Shown here: positions 53,001-62,852 of the stretch, piece by piece
Layout: every line of letters begins with the position of its first letter
How positions within the stretch are numbered: position 1 is the stretch's first letter
Assembly: GCF_026262505.1 (NCBI RefSeq)
Contig: NC_067205.1
Coordinates: 25,921,693 to 25,985,692 of the forward strand
Direction of reading: 5' to 3'
Length of the DNA stretch: 64,000 nt
Origin: Trichomonas vaginalis G3
Taxonomy: Eukaryota > Parabasalia > Trichomonadida > Trichomonadidae
Translations under genes and position numbers: made by a program
The notes under the pieces: model-generated
What the model saw: only the letters and a program-made list of their open reading frames with translations
Database searches by the model: none
Told to the model about the DNA's origin: nothing

Positions 53001-53623
53001 AGTAATATAATATCTTGTTGGTTTATAATATTCCTGCAAATTGTGAGCTAATAGCCATTGATATATCTTCTGTTTCGTGATATGTGGTGCATATGGTTGT
53101 TGTGTGTTTTGCAATTGAACGTCTTGAATTAATCTTCCATTATTTTCTTTACATTTCTCACAATGTTTTAAAAATCTTCTTTGGTTTTTCCTTTCTGGAT
53201 CATCGGATAGAATAAACTTCTTCTTTACAAATGGACAAACTTTATATCCGTGAGTGCTTCAACGTCTGTTATTCTGTCAGCGTGAAGTTTTCCACATGGA
53301 CTCTGTGTTAATAAAATATTTACTGTTTCAAATTCTGGATCTATCATTATTGATCCACTAATGGAAAGTCTACCTTATTTATGTCTACGTCTTCTGGTTG
53401 AGGATCACAATAATAAAATCAATATTAACGTTTAACATTCTTGCTAACTCTCACTTTCTGATGAAATGTCAAATCCTTCATATGCATCTATGGCTTCATT
53501 TAAATAACTTCTACGAGTTTTAGGATTAACACCATCAGGAATGTTATAGAAGCGTTTAAATAACCTTCTACCTTCTGCTCTAATTTGATTATCATTCATT
53601 TTAGCTGTTCCATTTTTGTTCAT
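50093..53623 (-). pseudogene. polB: Polinton DNA polymerase B, multiple frameshifts
   Basis: Homologous to 12740-16205 over its whole length, with the same Exo, HNH, palm A (DFNSLYP), B and C (DTDS) motifs. Frames change near 51300, 51780 and 51930, and several times between 53130 and 53450, all small indels relative to A. It carries 21 extra codons in the exonuclease domain (hairpins at 52832-52884) and three extra near 52680. The two polymerase copies are broken at different places, so each shows where the other is damaged. It would replicate the element from a protein primer if intact. Confidence 0.92.
52664..52884. repeat. Mini-hairpins inside the PolB exonuclease region
   Basis: GGGAC-AAA-GTCCC (52664-52676; a mismatched form is in Polinton A). 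Then GGTC-TAC-GACC (52832-52842), CCG-CTT-CGG (52846-52854), GGTCT-GAA-AGACC (52853-52865) and GGACTC-AAA-GAGTCC (52870-52884). The last four form a 63-base addition absent from A. GTCCGTTTGCGGCTT occurs at both sites. Confidence 0.92.
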
Positions 53624-53673
53624 TTATGTAAGAATAAAAAATTAAAAAATAAATAAAAATAAAGTTTATTTTT

Positions 53674-54780
53674 TTAAAGTCCATAAAATGAATTAAGAAC
53701 ACATAAATTTTTATCATCTGCGACGTGACGAATACATTTTAATTTACTCAAGAATGCGTACCCTGATACATTAAATCTAATTCCTGTCTTATTTAATTTC
53801 ACAACTTTGAAAAGGAATGTATGAATAGCTATAAAATGATGAGATGATGTTTTATGGGTTGCTTCCATTTTTTCTGAAATAAATGAATAAATATAATGTT
53901 TATAAGTTTTCATATCTTTTATGTTCTTAATAACGAATGGTATAGACTTTTCAACTTCGTCTTCCTTCGGTGCTGTTCTTTCATATGAAACATTATTGGT
54001 ATCTTCAATAATGAAACCACAATCGCATAAAATTTTATATGTACCAATTGTTTCTTTTGATATTTTATCTAACAAATCAAAAACTTTATCAACACCTGTA
54101 CATTTATTTAAATAATAATTTGTGTAAATATCATGGTCTTCTTTCTTAATCGTATTTGTTGCATATGTTACATTTTTCAGTGCTTTTTTGAATTTTTCAG
54201 AATCAAGAGGAGGTGAAAGTAATATACATGGATAATCTCCATCGTCAATAAATTGTAACTTATGTTTATGAATAAATTTAGTACCTTCTTCTGAAAGTGT
54301 TTCGTCTATTTCACCATCTAATAAATTTTGTGTTGATTCTGAGACATAATTTTTATATCTTTCTTCATGAGATTTTTGAACTGCTGATTCTGAAGCTGGG
54401 ATATTCATTAAACCCTCTACTTCATTTTCATTATATTTTTCAACTTCTCTTAATTCCTTAATTTTTTCATCTATTTCATCTCTTATTTTTTCCAGTCTTT
54501 CAATTTCATCATATTCATCATCTTTAATCCGTTCTTCATAATATTCAGGGAAAACATCAGGTTCTTTAGGTTTTTCTTCTTCAGATGTGGGATATAAAAA
54601 ATTTATAACATCATCTTTATTCATTTTTCCATCATAATCTAAATCATTTAAAAACTCTGCGAATTTTTGACAATTTCTTAAATAATATTTATTAACTTCA
54701 TAACCCGCCTCCTCTAATATATCCTTTATTTCCTCGTTTGTGAATCCTAATTTTTTAACGTTGTTAGTTTTGACACTCAT
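53674..54780 (-). CDS. Conserved Polinton protein upstream of PolB
   Basis: The 368-residue protein is nearly identical to 11597-12700 in Polinton A. The ATG at 54780 is the one shared by both; upstream in-frame codons lack an ATG here. A charged coiled-coil region lies at about 85-135, and the conserved C-terminal domain ends NSFYGL. It is intact in both elements while PolB next to it is broken in both. Function unknown. A terminal protein or replication accessory role would suit its position but is not shown. Confidence 0.8.
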   Translation of the reverse strand: MSVKTNNVKKLGFTNEEIKDILEEAGYEVNKYYLRNCQKFAEFLNDLDYDGKMNKDDVINFLYPTSEEEKPKEPDVFPEYYEERIKDDEYDEIERLEKIRDEIDEKIKELREVEKYNENEVEGLMNIPASESAVQKSHEERYKNYVSESTQNLLDGEIDETLSEEGTKFIHKHKLQFIDDGDYPCILLSPPLDSEKFKKALKNVTYATNTIKKEDHDIYTNYYLNKCTGVDKVFDLLDKISKETIGTYKILCDCGFIIEDTNNVSYERTAPKEDEVEKSIPFVIKNIKDMKTYKHYIYSFISEKMEATHKTSSHHFIAIHTFLFKVVKLNKTGIRFNVSGYAFLSKLKCIRHVADDKNLCVLNSFYGL

Positions 54781-54847
54781 TTCATACAAAATAAAAAAAT
54801 AAAATAATAAACATAACTAAGTTTTAATTTTTCGTAAGAAGTTTATT

Positions 54848-55592
54848 TTTCATTCATGAATGATAATTATATCTGATTTCTTTTATTCTCTCGTACATAC
54901 TAGATTTGAAGAATTCAGAACTTTTACCATAATCTCCTAAATGTTTTCTTATCCCTAACGTGTGCCAGTTATTATATGAAACTGAATAAACTTTATCTTT
55001 ATCTTTACACCTTTCATCACTTCCAATATATTTATATCTCAGTTTTGATTTTGCATTTTCATATTCATTAGCGTTTAATAATTCACAGTCTTCCTTTTTA
55101 AATTGATGTTTAAGATATTCAGGATTTAATACTCTACGTTTATATGCTCCTAACTTAGTTCTAAAGGTTTTTCTACAAAATTTAGGAATTCCATCCTCTT
55201 TAATGTCATCAATGATTTCCATTTCATTATTTTCAATTTCTTCTTCTCGTTTATGAGGTCTTTGATTATGACTCCATTGATTCCATGAAATTAAATATTC
55301 TTTATCATTATATTTATACCTCATTAGCTTATTTTGGCTTTCATATTCATTTAATAATTCACAATCTTCATTTTTAAATTGAAGTTTAACCCATTCAGGA
55401 TTTAAACAATGTTTAATTAATCGCGGAATATCTGACATCATCTATATATAGATTATTTTATAAAAGATAAAAAATAAATTATTTTAAAATTAATGTTAAT
55501 TTTTTAATGATTTATAAATAAATATATTTTAATGCATCGTCTATATATAGATGCAACAAAAAAAGTCACACAACCCGCACTCATCTACTACT
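54848..55592 (-). repeat. Right TIR of Polinton B (about 745 bp)
   Basis: Inverted copy of 37001-37746. The outermost bases read AGTAGTAGATGAG inward, against AGTAGTATATGAG at the left end. Confidence 0.92.
54854..55441 (-). CDS. TIR-borne protein with a duplicated domain, right copy
   Basis: Second copy of the 195-residue protein at 37153-37740, differing by one residue (GKSSEFF for GKCSEFF). It reads inward from the right end. Both copies are open, whereas Polinton A has only stubs of this gene. The duplicated unit and the missing cysteines are described at the left copy. Confidence 0.75.
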   Translation of the reverse strand: MMSDIPRLIKHCLNPEWVKLQFKNEDCELLNEYESQNKLMRYKYNDKEYLISWNQWSHNQRPHKREEEIENNEMEIIDDIKEDGIPKFCRKTFRTKLGAYKRRVLNPEYLKHQFKKEDCELLNANEYENAKSKLRYKYIGSDERCKDKDKVYSVSYNNWHTLGIRKHLGDYGKSSEFFKSSMYERIKEIRYNYHS

Positions 55593-55820
55593 TTTCATAA
55601 AAGATCGTTGATTTTTTATATTATCAGTTATTAACGCTTACTATTGATTACTACCCATAATATTCTGATCAATTTAGTTTCAAATAATTAATTTCAAATC
55701 ATTCAATCCTAGATCAAGAGATGTTCACAGAATTTAGCTAAGCTTAGCATTAGTACGGCTTCTAAATCGATATTTTACACAAATAAATATACTTTTGCAT
55801 TCTTTTTAATCAGAAATGAT

Positions 55821-58800
55821 ATGAAACACATAAACGACTTTTTAGAAGTAACTTTATATGATTACAATAATATTTCGCTGAAAGAAAAGCAATATTCCGA
55901 AGAAAGCCTTCTATATCAAGGAATGTCGATGCTGTCGAAGCCAGTTTTAATAAATCAAAATAAAAATGTCGACATGCTTTTCCATTCATTCTCATATAAA
56001 CTGTACGAATTGTTTATAGATCCAAATACATACATTCTCAATGCGAACGGACTTACTTTTTATCAAAAATTTGAAGTCCAATCCATGAACTTTAGATATT
56101 TGTTTCAATACTATTCAAGATACTCCGACACACCTAAAATAACAGATGATTTATACTCAGAACCATTAACACCATATACATTTTATCGGTTTTTGGTGGA
56201 ATTCGTTGATATGGTTGCGTTTATGCCTAATACTAAAGACTCCAAGCAAAAAGAACTATCCAAATTATACCAATACGCCATATTTAACTCACCAAAGCTT
56301 TGTTTGTATAATACCTTCAGTGATCTCCGAAATACACTGGTCAAATACCTCAAAACGACATTGAAAGGCGATGAACTAAACTCATTCTACCAGATTTTCG
56401 AAGCTTGTTTCTTAAAATCCATTTATCATCAACCCAAAATCACAGAAACAAAAGTAAGACACAATTTCAGAAGTATACTTCATCTTAAGAAAGACCAAAT
56501 GCCAAAAACATGTCCTTCTTACAAGAAATACAAAAATTTTGTTGAAACAGATTTATTCCTTCACGAAAGGGCCGCAATGGTCGACAAGCACTGGATATAC
56601 ACTGACAAGCAGATGGAAGACGATCCAGTCGGCTACCGTCAAGACGCAATCCAAATTTTGCTCTATACATCAAAACAAATTTCGAAATATTACTTCAACA
56701 AAAATCCGAAAGGAAAAGCATTGATTTTGCTTTCTTTCAACGCGAATACCCAAGAAATCCTTAAAAACAACAAACTTTTCGCAATTATTCATTATCTCAA
56801 GAAGAAAATCGCAATTCCGCTTGAAGACGTCACAACAGAGATGATTCTTCCTGCCGTGGAGAAATCAGGAGGAAGAATTTCAATAACTACGGCCAATGAC
56901 CAAAAAAATCCAATTTTTGAGATTGAATTTCAATCATTGATGACAAACCAACACAGAGATGGTGAATTCAAGTTCAATGGAGCCAAAATCATCTACTCTT
57001 TGGACACTTCTTTCTTTGAATTGAAAAATAGAATTCCATTATCTCACAAATTCTTCGGATCTGAATGTTCCAGCGACAATTGCATTGACTTTGCTATATC
57101 AGCAATGATAAATGAGTGGTTTAAGGACATGGGAGAGAAGCCTCCGATTCAATTTTACACATTTATTGTAGATTTCGCATTAAAGCATGGAATTCCGGTT
57201 TCTTATATCTATTTCCGTATACTTAATGACTTAGAAATCTGCTGGACATCCTCTGGATCGTTTTTGGAAGCTTTTGTTCCGATTTTATTAACTTGTTACG
57301 CAATAACTCAGAAATGCAAAGTTATTGATGAGGAACAGCAAAGTTTGGAATCAATTTTCCAATCCCTAAAGAATAAAGTTCCAAAATTGATCATGAACGC
57401 GTTATCTAAACCAGATGTGATCGAAAAACCAGCTATTACTCAATTACTCATCATACTCTCATTTATCCATGATCCAAACACCATTGAAGAGTACTTTCAG
57501 TCCATTATGAGTGACGCAATTGTTAATATTTTCAATTCTGTCATAAATACACTCAAATTCGTACCAACAATGAAAGAGGCGAGAAGTGAAGTAATGCCAC
57601 TATTTTCTGTTGCATCGAATTTGGAGTTTGACCCTGTTATTTCCAAAAATGGAATTCCTTGGGTCGATGTCGACATAAAATCAATGATAAACGCCATGAA
57701 AGTCATGTTGTTGAGGTCAGAGAAACTCACCGCATTCTTCACAACATCGACATTGCCTAATTTTGCAAATCATTCCGAATCAATTCGAAAAGATTTCGCC
57801 AGCATAGCGTATAGCATCGCCAAATCCTTCTGTAATCACGATCCGATACCAAGTACAGACCAGACATTCCAATTTCTCGGTGTTTACCGCACTGTTTGGC
57901 GAATTTTCGGATCTGAAAAACATATGTCACCGGAAACTTTGTTTGTTAAGACTGTTCTGAACTGGCTGACTGAGTTTGGTCCAAGTTTAATTGAATGGAC
58001 AACAAGAGCTGTAGAAGTTGATGATTTTTCAGTGATTATGAAAGATGATTTGGCAAGTTCATCAGTTTTCGACTTATTCAGGATATTTAATGATACTGTT
58101 AAATTCCTTGATAATCTACAGTTCGTCGAATCAATAATGAACGACATTTTGACTTCTTATGCAACATTGACTTCTGCTACGGCCAGATTGTACTTCAATC
58201 AGCTCTTTTCATTGATTGAAACAAAGACATACAAAATTATTCACGAGAAATACAACATTCCCCGTGAAATTTCCATTCCTCAGAGTTATGTCGTTTTAAA
58301 TGACTTTGTTCTGATGAAAAATCAATGGAAACAGTTCGTAGACTTGACAAAGAAGAAGTACAATGTTGACCCTGATATCTCTGACCCGTTAAATTGTTAT
58401 GTCTCTTCAATTAATTTTTGTATCAAATCTTTTGAAATACAAAGCGGAATTGTTGTCAAAAACAAATTATTTGATACAATCTGGACAAGCTGCGGCTCAT
58501 TTACGAGGAAAATGTTCAAATTTGAGAGACAAAATGTCAAATTTGTTACAAAAATCATTGAAGAGGAATGTGAAAAGTATTATTCGCAGATCAACAATCT
58601 CCTTCAAATGTTCCGCAGTAAAATCATCATTGCCGTGTTCAGAGGTGTTGAAAATGCAATAATTGAATCATTTTTACCATTTTTGGAAACATACAATGAT
58701 TTGAACCAAACTTTGAGTTTCGAGAACTTCAAAGAGTTCCTTTCTGTTGCACTCAAAGCAGTTATCAATGCTGCAGAAGGAATAGAGAATGAATCACTCA

Positions 58801-59054
58801 GATCAAAGGCAATGAACGAAACTTCTCATCTTCAGTGGGGAAGCAGAATTTCGGATAAAAATTTCCTCTCAATTCAAGAAGTCGAAATTCCTGACGACGA
58901 CAAACCATCACAGGTCATCAGAGCCATTGTTCTGTGCTGCTTGGCAACTTCTGAAGAAGAAAAGAAATACGCAAGGCTTCTGGCAAGAGATTTTAGAGAA
59001 ACTTCCTTGTTTGACCCATCAGTTTTGAATATGAAAGAACCAGAAAGATATTAG
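55821..59054 (+). CDS. Munc13/MUN-domain-like protein
   Basis: The 1077-residue helical protein has no signal peptide. Residues about 705-790 fit the first Munc13 homology domain: PSLIEWTTRAVEVDDF, then SSSVFDLFRIFNDTVKFLDN. SYVVLNDFVLMKNQW, like the LNN-x-E segment after that domain, follows near 825. Residues about 920-1010 (LLQMFRSKIIIAVFRGVENA, then FENFKEFLSVALKAVINAAE) would be the second homology domain. MUN proteins help vesicle tethering and SNARE assembly. There are no C2 or C1 domains, as in compact plant and protist versions. The match is by eye and moderate; other large helical tethering proteins remain possible. Confidence 0.55.
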   Translation: MKHINDFLEVTLYDYNNISLKEKQYSEESLLYQGMSMLSKPVLINQNKNVDMLFHSFSYKLYELFIDPNTYILNANGLTFYQKFEVQSMNFRYLFQYYSRYSDTPKITDDLYSEPLTPYTFYRFLVEFVDMVAFMPNTKDSKQKELSKLYQYAIFNSPKLCLYNTFSDLRNTLVKYLKTTLKGDELNSFYQIFEACFLKSIYHQPKITETKVRHNFRSILHLKKDQMPKTCPSYKKYKNFVETDLFLHERAAMVDKHWIYTDKQMEDDPVGYRQDAIQILLYTSKQISKYYFNKNPKGKALILLSFNANTQEILKNNKLFAIIHYLKKKIAIPLEDVTTEMILPAVEKSGGRISITTANDQKNPIFEIEFQSLMTNQHRDGEFKFNGAKIIYSLDTSFFELKNRIPLSHKFFGSECSSDNCIDFAISAMINEWFKDMGEKPPIQFYTFIVDFALKHGIPVSYIYFRILNDLEICWTSSGSFLEAFVPILLTCYAITQKCKVIDEEQQSLESIFQSLKNKVPKLIMNALSKPDVIEKPAITQLLIILSFIHDPNTIEEYFQSIMSDAIVNIFNSVINTLKFVPTMKEARSEVMPLFSVASNLEFDPVISKNGIPWVDVDIKSMINAMKVMLLRSEKLTAFFTTSTLPNFANHSESIRKDFASIAYSIAKSFCNHDPIPSTDQTFQFLGVYRTVWRIFGSEKHMSPETLFVKTVLNWLTEFGPSLIEWTTRAVEVDDFSVIMKDDLASSSVFDLFRIFNDTVKFLDNLQFVESIMNDILTSYATLTSATARLYFNQLFSLIETKTYKIIHEKYNIPREISIPQSYVVLNDFVLMKNQWKQFVDLTKKKYNVDPDISDPLNCYVSSINFCIKSFEIQSGIVVKNKLFDTIWTSCGSFTRKMFKFERQNVKFVTKIIEEECEKYYSQINNLLQMFRSKIIIAVFRGVENAIIESFLPFLETYNDLNQTLSFENFKEFLSVALKAVINAAEGIENESLRSKAMNETSHLQWGSRISDKNFLSIQEVEIPDDDKPSQVIRAIVLCCLATSEEEKKYARLLARDFRETSLFDPSVLNMKEPERY

Positions 59055-59508
59055 AATTTTATTTATTTATTTTTATTTTTTTGTTACTAAATTATATCGA
59101 TATTATATTTTAAACATCGTTGTATTTTTTTTATCAATGTGTTTCATGTTTCAAAGTAGAGGTATTCATCTTATCATATCTTCGTTCAGATATCAGACAT
59201 AGTTTTATACGGATGAATTTTCAAGAGTTATTTTTATAGATGTTTCTAAGAGAAAGTGAGCATTCTAGGACAACTGTAAGTCTTTTTGTGCTATATATAG
59301 TTAAAATTCCTACTGTGATTAATGCGCTATTGAGATAAGTATCTTACTCATTGATAGAATTATTCCAAATCTTGGAGATTCTAGAACTCATGAGAATGTA
59401 ACTTGCTGAGTTATAAAAAAAATTCTAGAATTGAAACAATAAAACAAATCTATATTTTATGAAAGATAAGAACAAATTATAGAAATTCATTCTGTCAATA
59501 ACAAAAAT
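59055..59508. other. Convergent intergenic region
   Basis: About 450 bases between two convergent genes. A TTTTATTTTTTTG run follows the MUN-like stop codon. No gene or repeat is recognised. Confidence 0.5.
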
Positions 59509-61236
59509 TTAGTTGAATGAATCTTCAAAGTTATCTCCAGATAAAGAAGCACTAATTGCATTTTCTAAAGCATCAGCAAGTGAATCATCCATTGGTTCTT
59601 CTGCCTTTGGCTTTTCTTCATCGTTTCCGAAATGAATTGCAGAGTTTTCTTTAGAGAAATTACCAGTATTTGATCCGAAATCATCATCAAAATCATCTTT
59701 TTCATCTTCTTGTTTCGTTGGCTTCAATGAACTTTCTCTTTGGTTTTCTGACTGAAAAGCTTTGTCAAATTCGCTTGCAAGTGAAAGAGATGGAGTCTTC
59801 TGGCTATCTTCTGCATTTAGTTTGCTGTTTATGGCTTCAGTTAATGAAAGTTTCATGTGATTATTATTTGTTCCCGATTTTTCTTTGTTTGATGCTGAAT
59901 TTCCATCTTCAAACTCACCAAATCCAGAGTCAAACGCTTTAGAACTCTCTGACTTATTCTTTAACAATAAATTATTTTCATCTTTCTTTGAAGATTGATT
60001 TTCTTGATGGGAATTGCTGAAATCATCTTCAAAATTATCATTTGACTTATCAGTAGCTGGTGGAGGCTGATTTAAGACTGATGATTTTTCATTTTTATCT
60101 GAAACTTTGCTTGATGCAAAACTACTATCAAACGTAGATGCCTGGTTTGATCTCGACATATTTTGTCCACTCTCAAGCTTTCTATTCGTACGAATATCCG
60201 ATTCTCCTTTATTGACTTTGTTTTCTGTTGAAAAACTTCCACTAAAACCGCTATTGAACGATTCTTCTTTTTCTTTATGAAGTTTTTCTGAGCTTTTTTC
60301 TTGAGGTTGTTCCAAATTTCCGGTAGAAGTATTTTGTGGTTGGTTTTTACTCATTGTTCGATTGATAGCATCTGTAAGAGAGAATGATTCAACTGGTGTT
60401 GGTTTTGGCGGCTGCTCCTTCTTCATTTCGAAATTAATTCGCTTCTTTTCTTCAATTTCTGTATTGTTTTGAGGAACTTCTGCAACTTTTTCTGGTGGTG
60501 GGGTTGGAAATTCTTTAACATCGCTTTGTTTTTCAGGAGATTTTTTATTAACCTTTTTAGGTGATGTTTTTTGTGGTGAATGAGATTGCTGACTTTTTGT
60601 TGTAGATCGAGATGACTTTTGGCTCATTGATAATGATGATTGGCTCTTTTTTGTAACTTTAACCTTTTTTGGTGAAGAGTTTTTAGTTGTTTCTTGCTTA
60701 TTAGTACGAGGCGGACTTTTACGTGCGGTTCGCGCTGATGTCTTTGATCTTGAGGTTCTGAGGACAGGAATTTCGTCAATAACGGAAAATCCGTCATCAT
60801 CGTGTATTTTCGAGTTTCCTTCACCGAACAAATCTTTATTTTGCACGTACGTTCTTTTTTCGATGGTAGATGACTTTCTTTTGTCAGGAATGAAAGAAAC
60901 TTTTTTCTCGCACATTTCTAGAGTTTGAAGCCATGATGGTTCGGAAACAACATCTCTAGATGTTTGTGATCCACCATATGTTAATGATCTTACACGCATG
61001 TTTGACTTCCTTAAATCTCTAACATAGTACAAATTCGAATAATCATTAGCTTTTTGTTTTTCTCGCAATATTGCACGATTCCTTTCATGTATAATAAGGC
61101 GTGGAACTTCAGGAGGACGCGAAGTATCGATTATTGGTTTTGATTTTGAAAGGTGTTCTTCGTGATATCCGTATATCTTCCTTCGCTCTTCAATATCAAG
61201 ATATTTAGAGACGACAGGAGGCACACCTCTATACAT
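59509..61236 (-). CDS. Disordered protein with repeated FxDxF motifs
   Basis: The 575-residue protein has an ordered-looking N-terminal about 130 residues (MYRGVPPVVSKYLDIEERRK, then SWLQTLEMCEKKVSF). A Lys/Ser/Pro-rich stretch with many SP and TP sites follows, and then an acidic disordered C-terminal half. That half has a series of F-x-x-x-F motifs: FNSGF, FDSSF, FEDDF, FDSGF, FDKAF, FDDDF and FEDSF. Three fit FxDxF, the motif that binds the AP-2 appendage in other eukaryotes. A second motif, LTDAIN or LTEAIN, occurs twice, with a weaker third (LADALENAI). No known domain is recognised. An endocytic adaptor or scaffold role is a hypothesis. Confidence 0.8.
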   Translation of the reverse strand: MYRGVPPVVSKYLDIEERRKIYGYHEEHLSKSKPIIDTSRPPEVPRLIIHERNRAILREKQKANDYSNLYYVRDLRKSNMRVRSLTYGGSQTSRDVVSEPSWLQTLEMCEKKVSFIPDKRKSSTIEKRTYVQNKDLFGEGNSKIHDDDGFSVIDEIPVLRTSRSKTSARTARKSPPRTNKQETTKNSSPKKVKVTKKSQSSLSMSQKSSRSTTKSQQSHSPQKTSPKKVNKKSPEKQSDVKEFPTPPPEKVAEVPQNNTEIEEKKRINFEMKKEQPPKPTPVESFSLTDAINRTMSKNQPQNTSTGNLEQPQEKSSEKLHKEKEESFNSGFSGSFSTENKVNKGESDIRTNRKLESGQNMSRSNQASTFDSSFASSKVSDKNEKSSVLNQPPPATDKSNDNFEDDFSNSHQENQSSKKDENNLLLKNKSESSKAFDSGFGEFEDGNSASNKEKSGTNNNHMKLSLTEAINSKLNAEDSQKTPSLSLASEFDKAFQSENQRESSLKPTKQEDEKDDFDDDFGSNTGNFSKENSAIHFGNDEEKPKAEEPMDDSLADALENAISASLSGDNFEDSFN

Positions 61237-61330
61237 AATTTTGCGAGATTTTATCTATTTCAAAAAAACCGTTATTTTGAAGTCTTACATCATTACAGTA
61301 AAAATAGAGCTTGCAAGTAGTATATATCTA

Positions 61331-61498
61331 TTAAACATTATTTAGAATTTCCCATTTTAAAGCAAGGGATCTGGTTTCACACATTTTGACAATCATTTCA
61401 TCAAAACATTTATGATTTTTGATATTTTCTTCTATATTTAATATAAATTCTACCAATAATAATGGGTCTGGCAGTTCCCGCCACTCTTTGCAAAGCAT
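61331..61498 (-). CDS. Short orphan ORF (55 aa), possible gene fragment
   Basis: A minus-strand frame of 55 codons opens MLCKEWRELPDPLLLVEFIL and ends WEILNNV. The codon composition looks coding, unlike the surroundings, and an in-frame TAG lies two codons upstream of the ATG. RELPDPLL resembles the hallmark of RhoGAP domains, but the rest does not fit. It may be the end of a broken larger gene. Confidence 0.3.
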   Translation of the reverse strand: MLCKEWRELPDPLLLVEFILNIEENIKNHKCFDEMIVKMCETRSLALKWEILNNV

Positions 61499-62852
61499 TT
61501 CGAGCTAGCTGCCTATTGTTTATTGAGTATATTTTGTGAAGTTGAGCAATATCCTCTGATTGCACCTGATTTAAGTATTTTCATTTGTATATTGCATAGC
61601 ATTGTTTTATCTATCAGACAAACCGTCATAATCTATTCTAAGTTTCAGAAAACCAAGAATATGAACAATACTATCAACAATGTTCATTTATTCAAAGTAA
61701 TATATAATCTATCATCTCATTGATGAATATATATAAAGTTCAATTCATGATAATCAACAATATACTCTTTCAAGTAATGCATGATTAAAACATACTAAGA
61801 ATTATTCTTATTTAAATTTTGAACTTTTATAAGACTCAATTCTATTTGGACATAATAAAGATACTTGAATTATAATTGTTAACATATGAATAAATGAACA
61901 ATATTAATTTTGAAAAAAATATTTGAATTTATTGTTGCTTTTTCATTAATTATTAGTAACAATATTTGCTATTCTATAGTCAGCAATAAAAAAAGGGAAA
62001 AGGATTTTGCTTATGACTTCAGTTATTTTGTAAAGACGTATGAATTTTACCATATTAAAATGCATTAATTGGAACTTTTGAAGAAAAATGAAATTGAAAG
62101 TAATTCAAATCGAAATTGAATAATTATAATTTCTCATATGTATAATGTAAACGAATAAATATTTCACTTTTGAGATTTATTCTGAAAAGAAATTTATGTT
62201 CAACTTATGAAAACTTAGCATATTATAGAAAGAATTGTAATATTCAAATATAAAATTTTTCTTGATTTTCTCATATGCGATCAAAATTTGAGAATGTTAT
62301 AGACCGAAAATAGATTTTTTCGGTTTTCTCTTCAAATAATTGAAAGAATGATACTATTATAGGTTTATTATATTATATAGCATATAATCATGCTATAGCC
62401 GAAAATTATAAGTTTTGAGAAGATTGAATATAACACAAATAAATTTAAATGTAAGTTAAATTGCTTGTTGTTTTTAATAGCTATTTAATGGGAAATCCAA
62501 TATTGCAAAATTCAAATTGAATGATTGAAAGAACAGAAAAAGTCATTCTTTTCAATTTCGAATATGTTTCATTGTATTTATAATTATATGGCAAATAAGA
62601 TATTTAAACTTGATTTTTGAAGGAAAATTCACAAAATTGAATGAATTCAAATAATTTTTATTCAAAAATAAACTAGTTATTTGAGGTTAATACTAATTAT
62701 CTATTCAAACTACAAAGTTTGTAATTTAAAATATTTTGTGAGATCAGATTGAATTAATTCAAGGTTCTTTTCAATTAATATTAATGACCATATTACGCAT
62801 TTTCGAACATTCTAAACCAAATATATAAAAATAGGAGACGAATGTTAAATTT
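61499..62852. other. AT-rich intergenic region
   Basis: About 1.35 kb with no supported gene or RNA, leading into the satellite array. Confidence 0.5.

Larger units (their letters stand above)
37001..55592. mobile_element. Polinton/Maverick B, 18.6 kb
   Basis: The element starts AGTAGTATATGAGTGCGGG and ends with its inverse bar one base, and has TIRs of about 745 bp. The left two thirds carry virion-type genes, mainly rightward: two small amphipathic proteins, major capsid protein, packaging ATPase, several unknowns and a fibre. The right third carries integrase, a Pro/Gln-rich gene, PolB and the upstream conserved gene, all leftward. No adenain-type protease was recognised. The capsid, ATPase, fibre, Pro/Gln-rich and PolB genes have frameshifts or stops; the integrase is open. 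Flanking hexamers differ (GTTCTT and TTTCAT), so the usual target duplication is missing. Confidence 0.95.

Noticed and set aside
61331-61498. RhoGAP domain in the short ORF
   Set aside because: Only RELPDPLL fits; the rest of the domain is absent, so no function is assigned.
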